DNA of 20,552 bases from a virus. Of this stretch, positions 13,906 through 20,552 are shown piece by piece; the stretch's first letter is position 1, and each line of letters opens with the position of its first letter. The stretch covers positions 308-20,859 of IMG/VR virus record IMGVR_UViG_3300000557_000765; one strand, 5' to 3'. The position numbers and the translations under genes were made by a program. The notes beneath the pieces are model-generated. The model did not search any database. It was not told the origin of the DNA and was given only the letters and a program-made list of their open reading frames with translations.

Positions 13906-15896
13906 AGTTGTTGGAGTTAAAGCTGGAAAACTTCAAGGGTATTAAAGAGTTTACCCTCAATACAGAGGGCGAGGACGTAGAAGTATTAGGCACGAATGAA
14001 ACGGGCAAGAGCACCCTGTTTGATGCTTTCCTCTGGCTGTTGTTCGGTCGGGATAGCAGGAACCAGGCTAATGCTCAGGTAAAAACTTTAAAAGAAGGAA
14101 ACCCTATTCACGGCCTGGACCATTCGGTTGAGGCCTTGTTGGAGTTAGCTGACGGGAAGAACATCAAGCTGAAAAAGATATATAAGGAAAAATGGGAGAA
14201 GAAACGGGGGCAATCGGAGGCTCAGTTTTCAGGGCACACGACTACTTATGAAATTAATGACCGCCCTGATATTAAGCAGAAAGAGTTTAACGAAAAAATC
14301 TCCGAAATAGCTGGTGATGAACAGGTTTTCCGGTTAGTAACTGATCCTTTGTATTTTAATGAAGGGTTGACCTGGAAGGAACGCAGGAAGCTAATATTTG
14401 AAGTTTGTGGAGATATTCCCCCGGAAGAGATAATAGAAGCTACCCCTGAATTGGAGGGGATCGAGCAGGAGTATATGGACGTGCTGCTTCCTGGGGATTA
14501 TGAGGAGGCACAAAAGGCCCTGGCAGCCAAGAAGAAAAAGACTAACCAACGCCTGGAGGAAATAAGGGTCCGGGTAGATGAGAACAATAAGAATATGCCG
14601 AAGGAAGTAAATTTTAACGAGGGCGAATTAAAAACCATACAAAAACAGATAGATGAGTTAAAGGAGAAACGCTCCCAGGCCTTTTATACTGGCTACGATG
14701 AAGAGCTGAACAATAAGATAACAGAGTTAAAGCAGGAAATATCCGACCTGAGAGAGCAGGCCCGGAAAGAGTTTGAGGAACAGGGAGAAGAGCTAAGGAA
14801 GGCACGTAACGATGCTCAATATACCCAGGATCACCTGAAGAGCCTGATCAACCGCAACAAGAACAGGCTCCAGGAGATAGCGGAAGAGAAAGCGAAGGTA
14901 GAAGATAACTTAAATAAATTAGCCCGGGAATGGGAGCTATTATATCACCAGGAGTTTGAATTAAATGCAGAAGATGATGATACCCACTGTCCTACCTGCG
15001 GCCAGATGTTGCCTTACGATGAAGTTCACGAAGCACAGCAAAAAGCAGAAGAGAATTTTAAGAAGAAGAAGGCCGAGGATCTAGAAGAGAACGAGCAGGC
15101 AGGAAAAGCCTTAGCAGATAAGAAGGCCACCCTGGAAGAAGAAGAGGCCAAGCTGAAACAGGAGAAAGAGCAGAATGAGAAGTCTTTAGGTAGCACCACT
15201 ACTGAGATTTCTCAAATTGAGAAAAAGATAGACGATAACGACAGGCAGCGGCTACAGGTTTCTGATAGCCCTGAGATAAAGAAGATGCAGGAAGAGATTG
15301 ATCGCCTGGTCCAGAAGCAGGGCGAGGCGAAAACTACTGATACCACTGAATACGATGAAAAGATTGCTAAACTACAGGAACGAGAAGAGGAGCTTCAAGA
15401 GGTTGCCAGGCAGCAGAGGCAGCTAGAGGAGATTAAAGATCGGGTTTCTCTACTGTTAAAAGAAGAAAGACACCTGGGAGAATACCTTAATGAGCTGGAG
15501 AAGCAGGAATATCTGATTGAAACATTCATTAAAGAGAAGGTAAAGCTAACAAAGGAGCGAGTGAACCAGTTTTTCAATCTACCACAATTCAAGCTATTTG
15601 AATACCAGATTAACGGTGGGATAAGAGAAACCTGCGAAACACTATATAAAGGAGTGCCGTATTCGGTAATGAATTGGGGGGCCAGGATAAACATAGGCCT
15701 GGATATTATTAACACCCTGAGCAAGCACTATGACTTTAGAGCCCCTATATTCGTGGACAATGCTGAGGCGGTAGCTGAATTGGTAGAAACAGAAGCCCAG
15801 CAAATTCCTCTATATATGAAGCCCGAATACGATAGCCTGGAGGTTGTTGTTAAGGGTGAAGAGAAGAAAGAGGATAAGAAGGCTACTTTATTTTAA
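13902..15896 (+). CDS. SbcC/Rad50-like AAA ATPase with zinc hook
   Basis: This 664-residue SMC-type ATPase starts at GTG 13902, overlapping the previous stop and preceded by AGGAGGTG. The Walker A motif is GTNETGKST at residues 30-38. Coiled-coil arms occupy roughly 200-540 and are interrupted by a CPTC zinc hook (C363, C366), which dimerises Rad50/SbcC proteins. The C-terminal head has NWGARINIGLDIIN (591-604) where an ABC signature is expected, and a Walker-B-like IFVDNAE (D619, E622). It is shorter than cellular SbcC (about 1000 residues), as is usual for phage versions. These proteins tether and process DNA ends with a nuclease partner. No SbcD/Mre11 gene is adjacent, so the downstream MBL-fold protein is a candidate partner (inference). 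The C-terminus is Lys-rich. Confidence 0.85.
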   Translation: MKLLELKLENFKGIKEFTLNTEGEDVEVLGTNETGKSTLFDAFLWLLFGRDSRNQANAQVKTLKEGNPIHGLDHSVEALLELADGKNIKLKKIYKEKWEKKRGQSEAQFSGHTTTYEINDRPDIKQKEFNEKISEIAGDEQVFRLVTDPLYFNEGLTWKERRKLIFEVCGDIPPEEIIEATPELEGIEQEYMDVLLPGDYEEAQKALAAKKKKTNQRLEEIRVRVDENNKNMPKEVNFNEGELKTIQKQIDELKEKRSQAFYTGYDEELNNKITELKQEISDLREQARKEFEEQGEELRKARNDAQYTQDHLKSLINRNKNRLQEIAEEKAKVEDNLNKLAREWELLYHQEFELNAEDDDTHCPTCGQMLPYDEVHEAQQKAEENFKKKKAEDLEENEQAGKALADKKATLEEEEAKLKQEKEQNEKSLGSTTTEISQIEKKIDDNDRQRLQVSDSPEIKKMQEEIDRLVQKQGEAKTTDTTEYDEKIAKLQEREEELQEVARQQRQLEEIKDRVSLLLKEERHLGEYLNELEKQEYLIETFIKEKVKLTKERVNQFFNLPQFKLFEYQINGGIRETCETLYKGVPYSVMNWGARINIGLDIINTLSKHYDFRAPIFVDNAEAVAELVETEAQQIPLYMKPEYDSLEVVVKGEEKKEDKKATLF

Positions 15897-15908
15897 GGAG
15901 GTTCCTGA

Positions 15909-16862
15909 ATGAGTAAAGAGAAGGAAGAAACTCAATTACAAGAGCAGACGGTTTCTGAAAGGTTTGTAAGTATGGTGGAACGGCAATGGAAGGCAGAGAT
16001 CGGCCAGGCCGTGCAGATGGATGATTACAAAAGAACCCTGGCCCAGCATCTGTTCCTGCACGCTGACAGGGTATTGAAAGAACTGAACCAGAAGCGGAAA
16101 ACCAGCCACAAGGAATTGTGCTGGCAGAATGTAAATATGAATAAAACCGCCCTTGATGCAGTCCATAGGGTAAACCTGGGAATTGACGCATTACAGCCGA
16201 ACCACGTAAATGTGATCCCTTACTACGACAGCAAGTTGGAGCAGTATAACCTGGACCTGCGATTGGGTTATGAGGGCAAGCACTACGTTCATAAAACCCT
16301 GGCCCTGGAGCCCCCGGAGCAGATTATATATCAGCTGGTCCACGAAACTGACCTGTTTACGCCTTTGATGAAGAATGAGAACAGGGAAGTAGAGTCGTAC
16401 GAATTTGAGATAAAAAACCCGTTCAACCGGGGAGAGATAGTCGGCGGATTTGGCTACATTGTGCATAAGGAAAAAACCAAGAATAAGCTGGTCCTGGTCT
16501 CCCGAGAAGAGATAGATAAGGCCCGCAAGCAGGCTAAGACAGATGATTTCTGGAACCGGGAATTTGAAAAAATGGCATATAAAACTGTAGTCTATAGGAC
16601 CCTTAAACACGTTCCCCTGGACCCCAGGAAGGTTAATTACAGCAGCTATGCCGTTGTGGAGAGCCAGGATCAGGATATGCAGGTTATAGAAGAGAAACAG
16701 AGGGAGGCGAATAAAACTCACATTGACTTCGGGAGTGATGATATTCAAGATGCGGAGTTTTCTGAAGTTGAAGAAGAGGAACAAGAAGAGCCACCCCCAC
16801 CTTCCGAGGAAGAAGCCCCGCCGGAAGAAGAACCCTCAAAGAAACCGCCGTATTACAGATGA
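15909..16862 (+). CDS. recT: RecT-family single-strand annealing protein
   Basis: This 317-residue protein anneals complementary single strands during phage recombination and end repair. Family features are DALQPNHVNVIPYY (about 93-106), GYEGK (120-124) and the C-terminal core signature FWNREFEKMAYKTVVYR plus TLKHVPL (214-237), matching the conserved 'W..fe.Ma.Kt..r.l.k..P' block of RecT. Residues 270-317 form an acidic, Pro-rich tail ending KKPPYYR. It resembles acidic protein-interaction tails such as that of SSB, but lacks the SSB tip. ATG 15909 follows TTAAGGAGG. Its stop overlaps the start of the MBL-fold gene (ATGA, 16859-16862), which links the two functionally. Confidence 0.9.
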   Translation: MSKEKEETQLQEQTVSERFVSMVERQWKAEIGQAVQMDDYKRTLAQHLFLHADRVLKELNQKRKTSHKELCWQNVNMNKTALDAVHRVNLGIDALQPNHVNVIPYYDSKLEQYNLDLRLGYEGKHYVHKTLALEPPEQIIYQLVHETDLFTPLMKNENREVESYEFEIKNPFNRGEIVGGFGYIVHKEKTKNKLVLVSREEIDKARKQAKTDDFWNREFEKMAYKTVVYRTLKHVPLDPRKVNYSSYAVVESQDQDMQVIEEKQREANKTHIDFGSDDIQDAEFSEVEEEEQEEPPPPSEEEAPPEEEPSKKPPYYR

Positions 16863-17584
16863 AGGTTAAGAGTTTAGCCTCTGGCAGCGGGGGGAATTGC
16901 TATCTATTAGATGATGGTGAAACCTCCCTGCTGCTGGAATGTGGGCTACGCTGGCCGGAAATTCAGAGGGGCCTGAATTTTGAAACCAGTGCGATTAAAG
17001 GTTGTTTTGTCTCCCACGAGCATAAAGACCACTGCAAGGGCATATTAGACCTGCTGAAAAGGGGCTACCAGGTATTTCTCAGTCAAGGGACTGCAGACAA
17101 TATCCCAGAATTAAAGCAGCTAACTTCCCATCACAGGCTGACTATAATACAAAGGATAGAGCCTTTAACATTCGATAAATGGAGGGTAATGCCCTTTGAA
17201 GTGCAGCACGATGCCGGAGAACCCCTGGGATTTTTAATCTTTAATCAAAGGGCCCATAAAAAGATATTATACGCAACCGATACCCATTACCTACGCTACA
17301 CGTATTCAGGATTAACCCATATCCTGGTGGAAACTAACTACAGTGAAGAGATAATAATGGAGAAAGTCAAAGATGGTCAAATGTCGGCAGAGCAGGCAAA
17401 ACGGGTTAGATCAAATCATTTTAGCCTGGAGGGAGTGATGGATTTTCTAAAGGCTAACGATCTAAGCGACCTGGAAGAAACCTGGCTATTACATTTATCG
17501 GCGATTAACAGTGATGAAAAAATGTTTAAAGAGGAGGTGCAAAAGCTCACAGGTAAGCCTGTCTATATTACAACTGAGAGGTGA
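16859..17584 (+). CDS. MBL-fold metallohydrolase, putative nuclease partner of RecT
   Basis: This 241-residue metallo-beta-lactamase-fold protein has the metal motif SHEHKDH (H53, H55, D57, H58), H117 in VQHDAGEP, D141 in YATDTH, and later NHFSLE and LLHLSAIN, a set typical of the YycJ/WalJ-type group. The N-terminal SLASGSGGNCYLL is also characteristic of that group. YycJ-type proteins have been described as DNA exonucleases. Next to RecT and an SbcC-like ATPase, this one may produce the single strands that RecT anneals, replacing a lambda- or RecE-type exonuclease; that is inference. The start overlaps the recT stop by four bases, and the stop (17582-17584) is near the next start, so the genes are co-translated. 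Confidence 0.85.
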   Translation: MKVKSLASGSGGNCYLLDDGETSLLLECGLRWPEIQRGLNFETSAIKGCFVSHEHKDHCKGILDLLKRGYQVFLSQGTADNIPELKQLTSHHRLTIIQRIEPLTFDKWRVMPFEVQHDAGEPLGFLIFNQRAHKKILYATDTHYLRYTYSGLTHILVETNYSEEIIMEKVKDGQMSAEQAKRVRSNHFSLEGVMDFLKANDLSDLEETWLLHLSAINSDEKMFKEEVQKLTGKPVYITTER

Positions 17585-17589
17585 TTGGC

Positions 17590-17874
17590 ATGGCCTGGTC
17601 AAAGGCTCGTGTATTGCAGGAGTTATTGAGGTTAAGCTCCGATGGAATTGCCTGCTCTGCTAATGATCAAAGCTGGTTGTATAGGCAGACGGTGGAGGTA
17701 TTTGGTTCCTGGGAAGTAGGGTGTAGGAATGCGGGCTTATATCCCAGGAACAATTTAAGGAAAGGCGGTGAGAGTGAAGAGGCCAGAAAATTCAAGCTGG
17801 AGCAGAACAAAATGACGCCGAGAATGTGGGAATTTTGTAGAGCTCTAGTATTGGAGGCCCGAAATCAATTATGA
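17590..17874 (+). CDS. Small protein with a homing-endonuclease-associated (HNH) repeat-like domain
   Basis: From ATG 17590 this is 94 residues; GTG 17581 is an in-frame alternative. GAGAGGTG (17576-17583) sits at the right distance for the ATG. Residues 3-52 (from WSKARVLQELLRLSSDG through VFGSWEVGCRNAGLYP) fit the homing endonuclease-associated repeat: a W-s-k opening, a helix, then a second helix ending F-G-S-W-x-x-[AG]-x-x-x-A-G-L. These are DNA-binding repeats usually found in series beside HNH nuclease domains. Here a single repeat stands without a nuclease, followed by a basic helical tail. It overlaps the helicase-loader start by four bases (17871-17874), so it may help recognise a replication origin or recruit the loader. 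That role is inference. Confidence 0.65.
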   Translation: MAWSKARVLQELLRLSSDGIACSANDQSWLYRQTVEVFGSWEVGCRNAGLYPRNNLRKGGESEEARKFKLEQNKMTPRMWEFCRALVLEARNQL

Positions 17875-18758
17875 ATATAATCTCAAAAGCAGATCCAGAA
17901 GTGTTAAAAAAGGTAAAAGAATTGAAGGCGGAAATAGAAGGACAGATTGAGGAAACTTCAGTCCAGGACTACTCCCAAGAGAATTTTCCCAAGTTGCAGC
18001 AATACATAGAAGGGATAGAAAAAGAGCATATACTGTCAAACTATTTCTCCCTGCGAAGTGCTGAGTTGGAGTTTATAGATTGCGAGAACTGCCCTGGGTT
18101 AGAGAGCTGCCCGAAAACTGCCAAAGGAGTTTTGCTGTTGGTCAGATTGTTGGACGGCCAAATAAAACCTTTTGCCAAAAAATGCACCCACAAGAAACGG
18201 GCTGAAATGCTCAATGGAAGCGGCCTGGGCAGCCGATTTAAGAGTCGCACCCTGGAAAACTTTGAAATACATCCCGGGAATAAAATAGCAATGGAAAAAG
18301 TTTCTGAATTTATCCAAAACTTTGAAGCAGATAGGCCCTCTTTATTCCTGGTGGGGCCTACCGGGGTAGGAAAAACTCATCTGGCAGCAGGGGCTACGCA
18401 GAAGATAATAGAGCAGGGTTATGAGGCAATGTTTATGCCCTGCCCGGATATGCTACAACGACTGAGGAATGAGTTTAACGAGGACGGCCCCAGGACCTTG
18501 ATGGGCAAGCTACAGAAAGTGCCTTTGTTGGTGCTGGATGACCTGGGGAGTGAAAATATTACTGGATGGGCTAAAGAAACATTCTTTAACCTGATCAATT
18601 ATCGGTATGAGGGATATAAGCCGATTATCGTAACCACCAACTGTAGCAAAAAAATGCTGGAAGATAAGATAGGGAATAGGACGATCTCCAGGCTTTTGGA
18701 AATGTGTGCCTACAGAGCAGAAATGTCCGGGCCGGACTGGAGAATTAAAAAATTATAA
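17871..18758 (+). CDS. DnaI/DnaC-type helicase loader ATPase
   Basis: This 295-residue AAA+ protein is likely to load the replicative helicase at the phage origin. Walker A is GPTGVGKT (162-169), Walker B is LLVLDDLG (D223, D224), the sensor is VTTN, and NRTISRL supplies a likely arginine finger. The N-terminal third has a coiled, acidic start and a cysteine cluster C71, C74, C80 and C105, a probable zinc site of the kind found in DnaI N-terminal domains that bind the helicase. It overlaps the preceding small DNA-binding gene (ATGA). IstB-type transposition ATPases share the same core, but the N-terminal Cys region and the replication/recombination context favour a loader. The helicase itself is not in the window. 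Confidence 0.85.
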   Translation: MNIISKADPEVLKKVKELKAEIEGQIEETSVQDYSQENFPKLQQYIEGIEKEHILSNYFSLRSAELEFIDCENCPGLESCPKTAKGVLLLVRLLDGQIKPFAKKCTHKKRAEMLNGSGLGSRFKSRTLENFEIHPGNKIAMEKVSEFIQNFEADRPSLFLVGPTGVGKTHLAAGATQKIIEQGYEAMFMPCPDMLQRLRNEFNEDGPRTLMGKLQKVPLLVLDDLGSENITGWAKETFFNLINYRYEGYKPIIVTTNCSKKMLEDKIGNRTISRLLEMCAYRAEMSGPDWRIKKL

Positions 18759-18775
18759 AAAGGAGCGAATGATAA

Positions 18776-19225
18776 ATGGCATCAGGAAGGAATTATATTG
18801 AGCTCCCGGTATTGGCTATCTATGATAAATCGCAAAGGGGAACGAAATCCGGGAGGCAAATGGCTGAAGAATATGGGGTGAGCAAGCAGACTATTTATAA
18901 TCGGATAAAGACAATGGACCAGAATGTAAAGGACCTGATCTGGATTAGAGAAAATGCGAAAAATGTTAATACCCAGCTGGTCGAGGCTTCCCTGGATGAG
19001 CTGGAGTTTTGTGATGAAGCCCTGCAGTGGTTAGGGCATAATCGGGAAACTTTTATCCGGGAGTGCTTCAAGGGGCGATATGGAATGAAGATAGAGGCCC
19101 CCGAAGAAAGCAATCCCTTCTACAGCAGGATACCTGCTAATAATTTTATATATTTAGAGGAAGAACCTCCCCGATCTCTATGGGGCAGGTTTAAAGCTAA
19201 ACTACGCCAGGTAATCGGAGGTTAG
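18776..19225 (+). CDS. HTH-domain phage protein of unknown role
   Basis: This 149-residue protein begins at ATG 18776 after AAAAAGGAG. Residues 24-48 form a helix-turn-helix (SGRQMAEEYGVSKQTIYNRI), so it should bind DNA. The rest is helical to about residue 100 (QLVEASLDELEFCDEALQWL), then Pro-rich, ending in a basic stretch (LWGRFKAKLRQVIGG). It lies one base before the RusA-like gene and is probably co-expressed with it. Possible roles are a transcription regulator, a late-gene activator or a terminase small subunit-like protein. The sequence does not decide between them. Confidence 0.6.
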   Translation: MASGRNYIELPVLAIYDKSQRGTKSGRQMAEEYGVSKQTIYNRIKTMDQNVKDLIWIRENAKNVNTQLVEASLDELEFCDEALQWLGHNRETFIRECFKGRYGMKIEAPEESNPFYSRIPANNFIYLEEEPPRSLWGRFKAKLRQVIGG

Positions 19226-19226
19226 T

Positions 19227-19622
19227 ATGCAACCATTATGGGAAAGTATTATATACGGCAGGCCTGTTCCTAAAAAAAATTCGGCAATTTTAAATACCAG
19301 GGGCAAGAGGCCTATAATCCTACCTAGTAAAGCATATAAAACGTACCGCTCAGACTTCCTCACGCAAGCGAGAAGGCCTTTGAGCCCCATTCAGATACCT
19401 ATATGGGTCAAAGCAATTTACGTGCTCCCAGATCGCCGATGGTGGCCTGACCTGGTAGGATTATTGCAAGCAACCGGGGACTGTCTGGAAGATGCAGGAG
19501 TTATCGAAGATGACAAGCTGATTAGAAGCTGGGACCAGTCAAGGATAGCAGAGTTAGATAAAGATAACCCCCGGGCTGTAATAACGGTATATCCTCTGGG
19601 CGAGGAAATACCCGACGGGTGA
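19227..19622 (+). CDS. RusA-family Holliday-junction resolvase-like protein, altered acidic motif
   Basis: This 131-residue protein has the RusA layout: GRPVPKKNS (11-19), PSKAYKTY (33-40), then RRWWPDLVGLLQATGDCLED (70-89) and AGVIEDDKLI (90-99). RusA enzymes cut four-way junctions as dimers using acidic residues in D-x-D-N and a downstream D-D. Here the first motif reads D75-L-V77-G78, so the second acidic residue and the Asn are replaced by Val and Gly; D85, D95 and D96 are kept. It may be a variant subfamily with a different metal site or a weakened enzyme. ATG 19227 follows CGGAGGT. The stop overlaps the next gene (GTGA, 19619-19622). Confidence 0.8.
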   Translation: MQPLWESIIYGRPVPKKNSAILNTRGKRPIILPSKAYKTYRSDFLTQARRPLSPIQIPIWVKAIYVLPDRRWWPDLVGLLQATGDCLEDAGVIEDDKLIRSWDQSRIAELDKDNPRAVITVYPLGEEIPDG

Positions 19623-19888
19623 AGTTACGCCTCCAGTGTTCTAGGCATTTCTGGGATCGCTGGAATGAATTAGTCGGCCCTGGGGGAAAGGGGGCAAGGG
19701 ATGAAGTTCGCAGGAAGCTGCACGCCTGCCTGAAGGTAGGGATCAAGCCGGATAAGACAGGAGCTTACCATTTACGGGTCCGGTCCCGGGCCTGGGTGGT
19801 AGTCGTCCCTACGAATACAGGATGGCGGGCGGTAACTGTGCATAATGGGAGAAAGATAGAGGAACGCAAAAAAAAGGCCCGGAGATAA
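19619..19888 (+). CDS. Small basic protein of unknown function, weakly BECR/RelE-like
   Basis: This 89-residue protein starts at GTG 19619, overlapping the RusA-like stop by four bases, without a strong ribosome binding site of its own, so it is probably translated by coupling. The order is a basic N-terminus with SRHFWDRWNELVG, a helix (ARDEVRRKLHACLKVG), and then beta strands (AYHLRVRSRAWVVVVPTNTG, WRAVTVHNG), ending in a Lys/Arg tail. This helix-then-strand pattern with a His/Arg start recalls the BECR (barnase/EndoU/colicin/RelE) RNase fold, but I see no decisive catalytic set. It is the last gene of the early module before the convergent gene. Confidence 0.6.
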   Translation: MKLRLQCSRHFWDRWNELVGPGGKGARDEVRRKLHACLKVGIKPDKTGAYHLRVRSRAWVVVVPTNTGWRAVTVHNGRKIEERKKKARR

Positions 19889-19899
19889 TTCCGGGCCTT
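19868..19899 (-). terminator. Strong terminator between convergent genes
   Basis: AAGGCCCGG (19874-19882) and CCGGGCCTT (19891-19899) form a perfect 9-bp stem with an 8-base loop. On the - strand the stem runs into eight Ts (complement of 19868-19875), making a classic terminator for the - strand gene. On the + strand only TTATATAT follows, so it is weaker there. It overlaps both stop codons (19886-19888 on + and 19898-19900 on -). Confidence 0.85.
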
Positions 19900-20551
19900 A
19901 TATATCGTCCAGGGAGCCCTGATTATACCAATCAGTGGGCAGCCAATGGATATGCCGGGATATAGGGTCCCCGCCCTGCCTTTTGATTTCCTCATAGGCG
20001 GTTAATTCTGCTGCCTTTAGGGTCTCAAACGGGCCTACAAAGGGTGTTACATATACTCTCCGGGTGTCGGTGTCCGTGCCCCAGGTAGAATAATAATAAC
20101 CATCGTGGGGCCTGAACTTTATCTCCACAAAACCGTCCTGGGTGTCCGGGTGCGTAAATCGAATATGCCCCACCAGGCGGGAGATCAGCCGGAGCTCCTC
20201 TGCCTCTTGTTCCCAGGCGAATATGGGTATTCCAGGCCCGATCCTTTCATCGAAATCAGGTATTTTTTTTGTGTCAAGGCCCCGGACCATACGGTCCGAG
20301 GCCTCCCCTTTTTCGTGTTGTTGTGCCCGGTCCTTGTGAATGCATTTCTGGGCGTGCTCCGGGGTCATATGAACCTTCCCACAGCATTGTCTCCTGGGGC
20401 CCCAGCAGGTGAACCGCTCATATTCCCAGGAAGGTTTTGTTTGTTCCGGGAATATTTTTTTGTGCGGATAGGCGAAGTTCTTTTGCCTATATTCCTTCAC
20501 CCTTTTTTGAATACGCTCAACCGTGCTGAATACAGGGCCTTTTCGGACCAT
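19898..20551 (-). CDS. Unrecognised Cys/His-cluster phage protein, possibly incomplete at its 5' end
   Basis: This gene reads right to left, ending with TAA at 19898-19900, and has 217 visible residues. Its first ATG (20549-20551) lies at the window edge, so the true start or ribosome binding site may be outside. The N-terminal 45 residues are basic and helical. Residues 49-72 carry C49, C56, C57, H61, H66, C70 and H72 (CWGPRRQCCGKVHMTPEHAQ, then KCIH), a plausible zinc-binding knuckle. The C-terminal half is beta-rich with Trp/Tyr (GYYYSTWGTDTDTRRVYVTP) and a final helix. No family is recognised. It is the only - strand gene, so it probably belongs to a separate transcription unit. Confidence 0.6.
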   Translation of the reverse strand: MVRKGPVFSTVERIQKRVKEYRQKNFAYPHKKIFPEQTKPSWEYERFTCWGPRRQCCGKVHMTPEHAQKCIHKDRAQQHEKGEASDRMVRGLDTKKIPDFDERIGPGIPIFAWEQEAEELRLISRLVGHIRFTHPDTQDGFVEIKFRPHDGYYYSTWGTDTDTRRVYVTPFVGPFETLKAAELTAYEEIKRQGGDPISRHIHWLPTDWYNQGSLDDI

Positions 20552-20552
20552 A

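Noticed and set aside
13903-17584. Complete SbcCD pair
   Set aside because: The MBL-fold protein has HxHxDH metal motifs, not the calcineurin-like phosphoesterase motifs of SbcD/Mre11.
17581-17589. GTG start at 17581 for the HNH-repeat-like protein
   Set aside because: GAGAGGTG overlaps this codon and suits ATG 17590 better; the extra three residues add nothing to the domain.
1-20552. CRISPR array, tRNA genes, insertion sequences or attachment sites
   Set aside because: No regularly spaced repeats, cloverleaf-like segments, transposase genes or integrase were found by reading both strands; att sites cannot be judged without the host sequence.

Overview
The window reads as part of a double-stranded DNA bacteriophage or prophage genome from a Bacillota (Firmicutes, probably Clostridia-type) host. 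The grounds are strong AGGAGG-type ribosome binding sites before almost every gene, tight gene packing with 4-base ATGA/GTGA overlaps, frequent AGA/AGG arginine codons, and phage families known from Gram-positive hosts: an LL-H-type holin, an XhlA-like membrane protein, an M15 endolysin, RecT, a DnaI/DnaC-type loader and RusA. No integrase, tRNA, rRNA, insertion sequence or CRISPR array was seen. The host assignment is inference.

Region 1 (1-12051) is the end of a late virion module, all on the + strand. It holds the tail of a truncated gene, a 137-aa unknown protein, a 436-aa multi-domain beta-sandwich protein with repeated peptide motifs (likely a surface or adhesin protein), and a 28-aa lysine-rich ORF. 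Three genes of 192, 573 and 2565 aa follow. Their order, composition and rising size resemble the ejected internal virion proteins of T7-like podoviruses (gp14-gp15-gp16). The 2565-aa protein is a giant polyvalent protein with a J-domain-like segment carrying HPD, a DdrB-type ParB-like segment, an HEFGH metallopeptidase motif and an LPD38-like C-terminal region.

Region 2 (12052-13515) is the lysis cassette: an XhlA-like membrane protein, an M15 peptidase endolysin, a 131-base leader with competing hairpins, an LL-H-type holin and a rho-independent terminator. Near its 3' end the holin gene has a nine-A run in the correct phase for a -1 frameshift, and the -1 frame stays open up to the terminator.

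Region 3 (13516-19888) is the early DNA recombination and replication module. A candidate promoter framed by an inverted repeat leads into a small HTH protein. Then come an SbcC/Rad50-like ATPase with a zinc hook, a RecT annealing protein, an MBL-fold putative nuclease, a small homing-endonuclease-associated-repeat protein, a DnaI/DnaC-type helicase loader, an HTH protein, a RusA-like resolvase lacking one expected acidic residue, and a small basic protein of unknown function. Most of these overlap or nearly abut and are probably one operon. The ATPase, RecT and MBL protein probably prepare and anneal DNA ends, the loader probably feeds a replicative helicase, and RusA would resolve branched intermediates.

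Region 4 (19898-20552) is a convergent gene on the - strand running to the window edge. It encodes an unrecognised Cys/His-cluster protein and ends in a strong terminator placed over the stop codons of both converging genes.

The most unusual points are the candidate -1 frameshift in the holin, the hairpin that encloses the ribosome binding site of the 436-aa gene, the giant polyvalent protein, and the RusA-like protein with an altered acidic motif.
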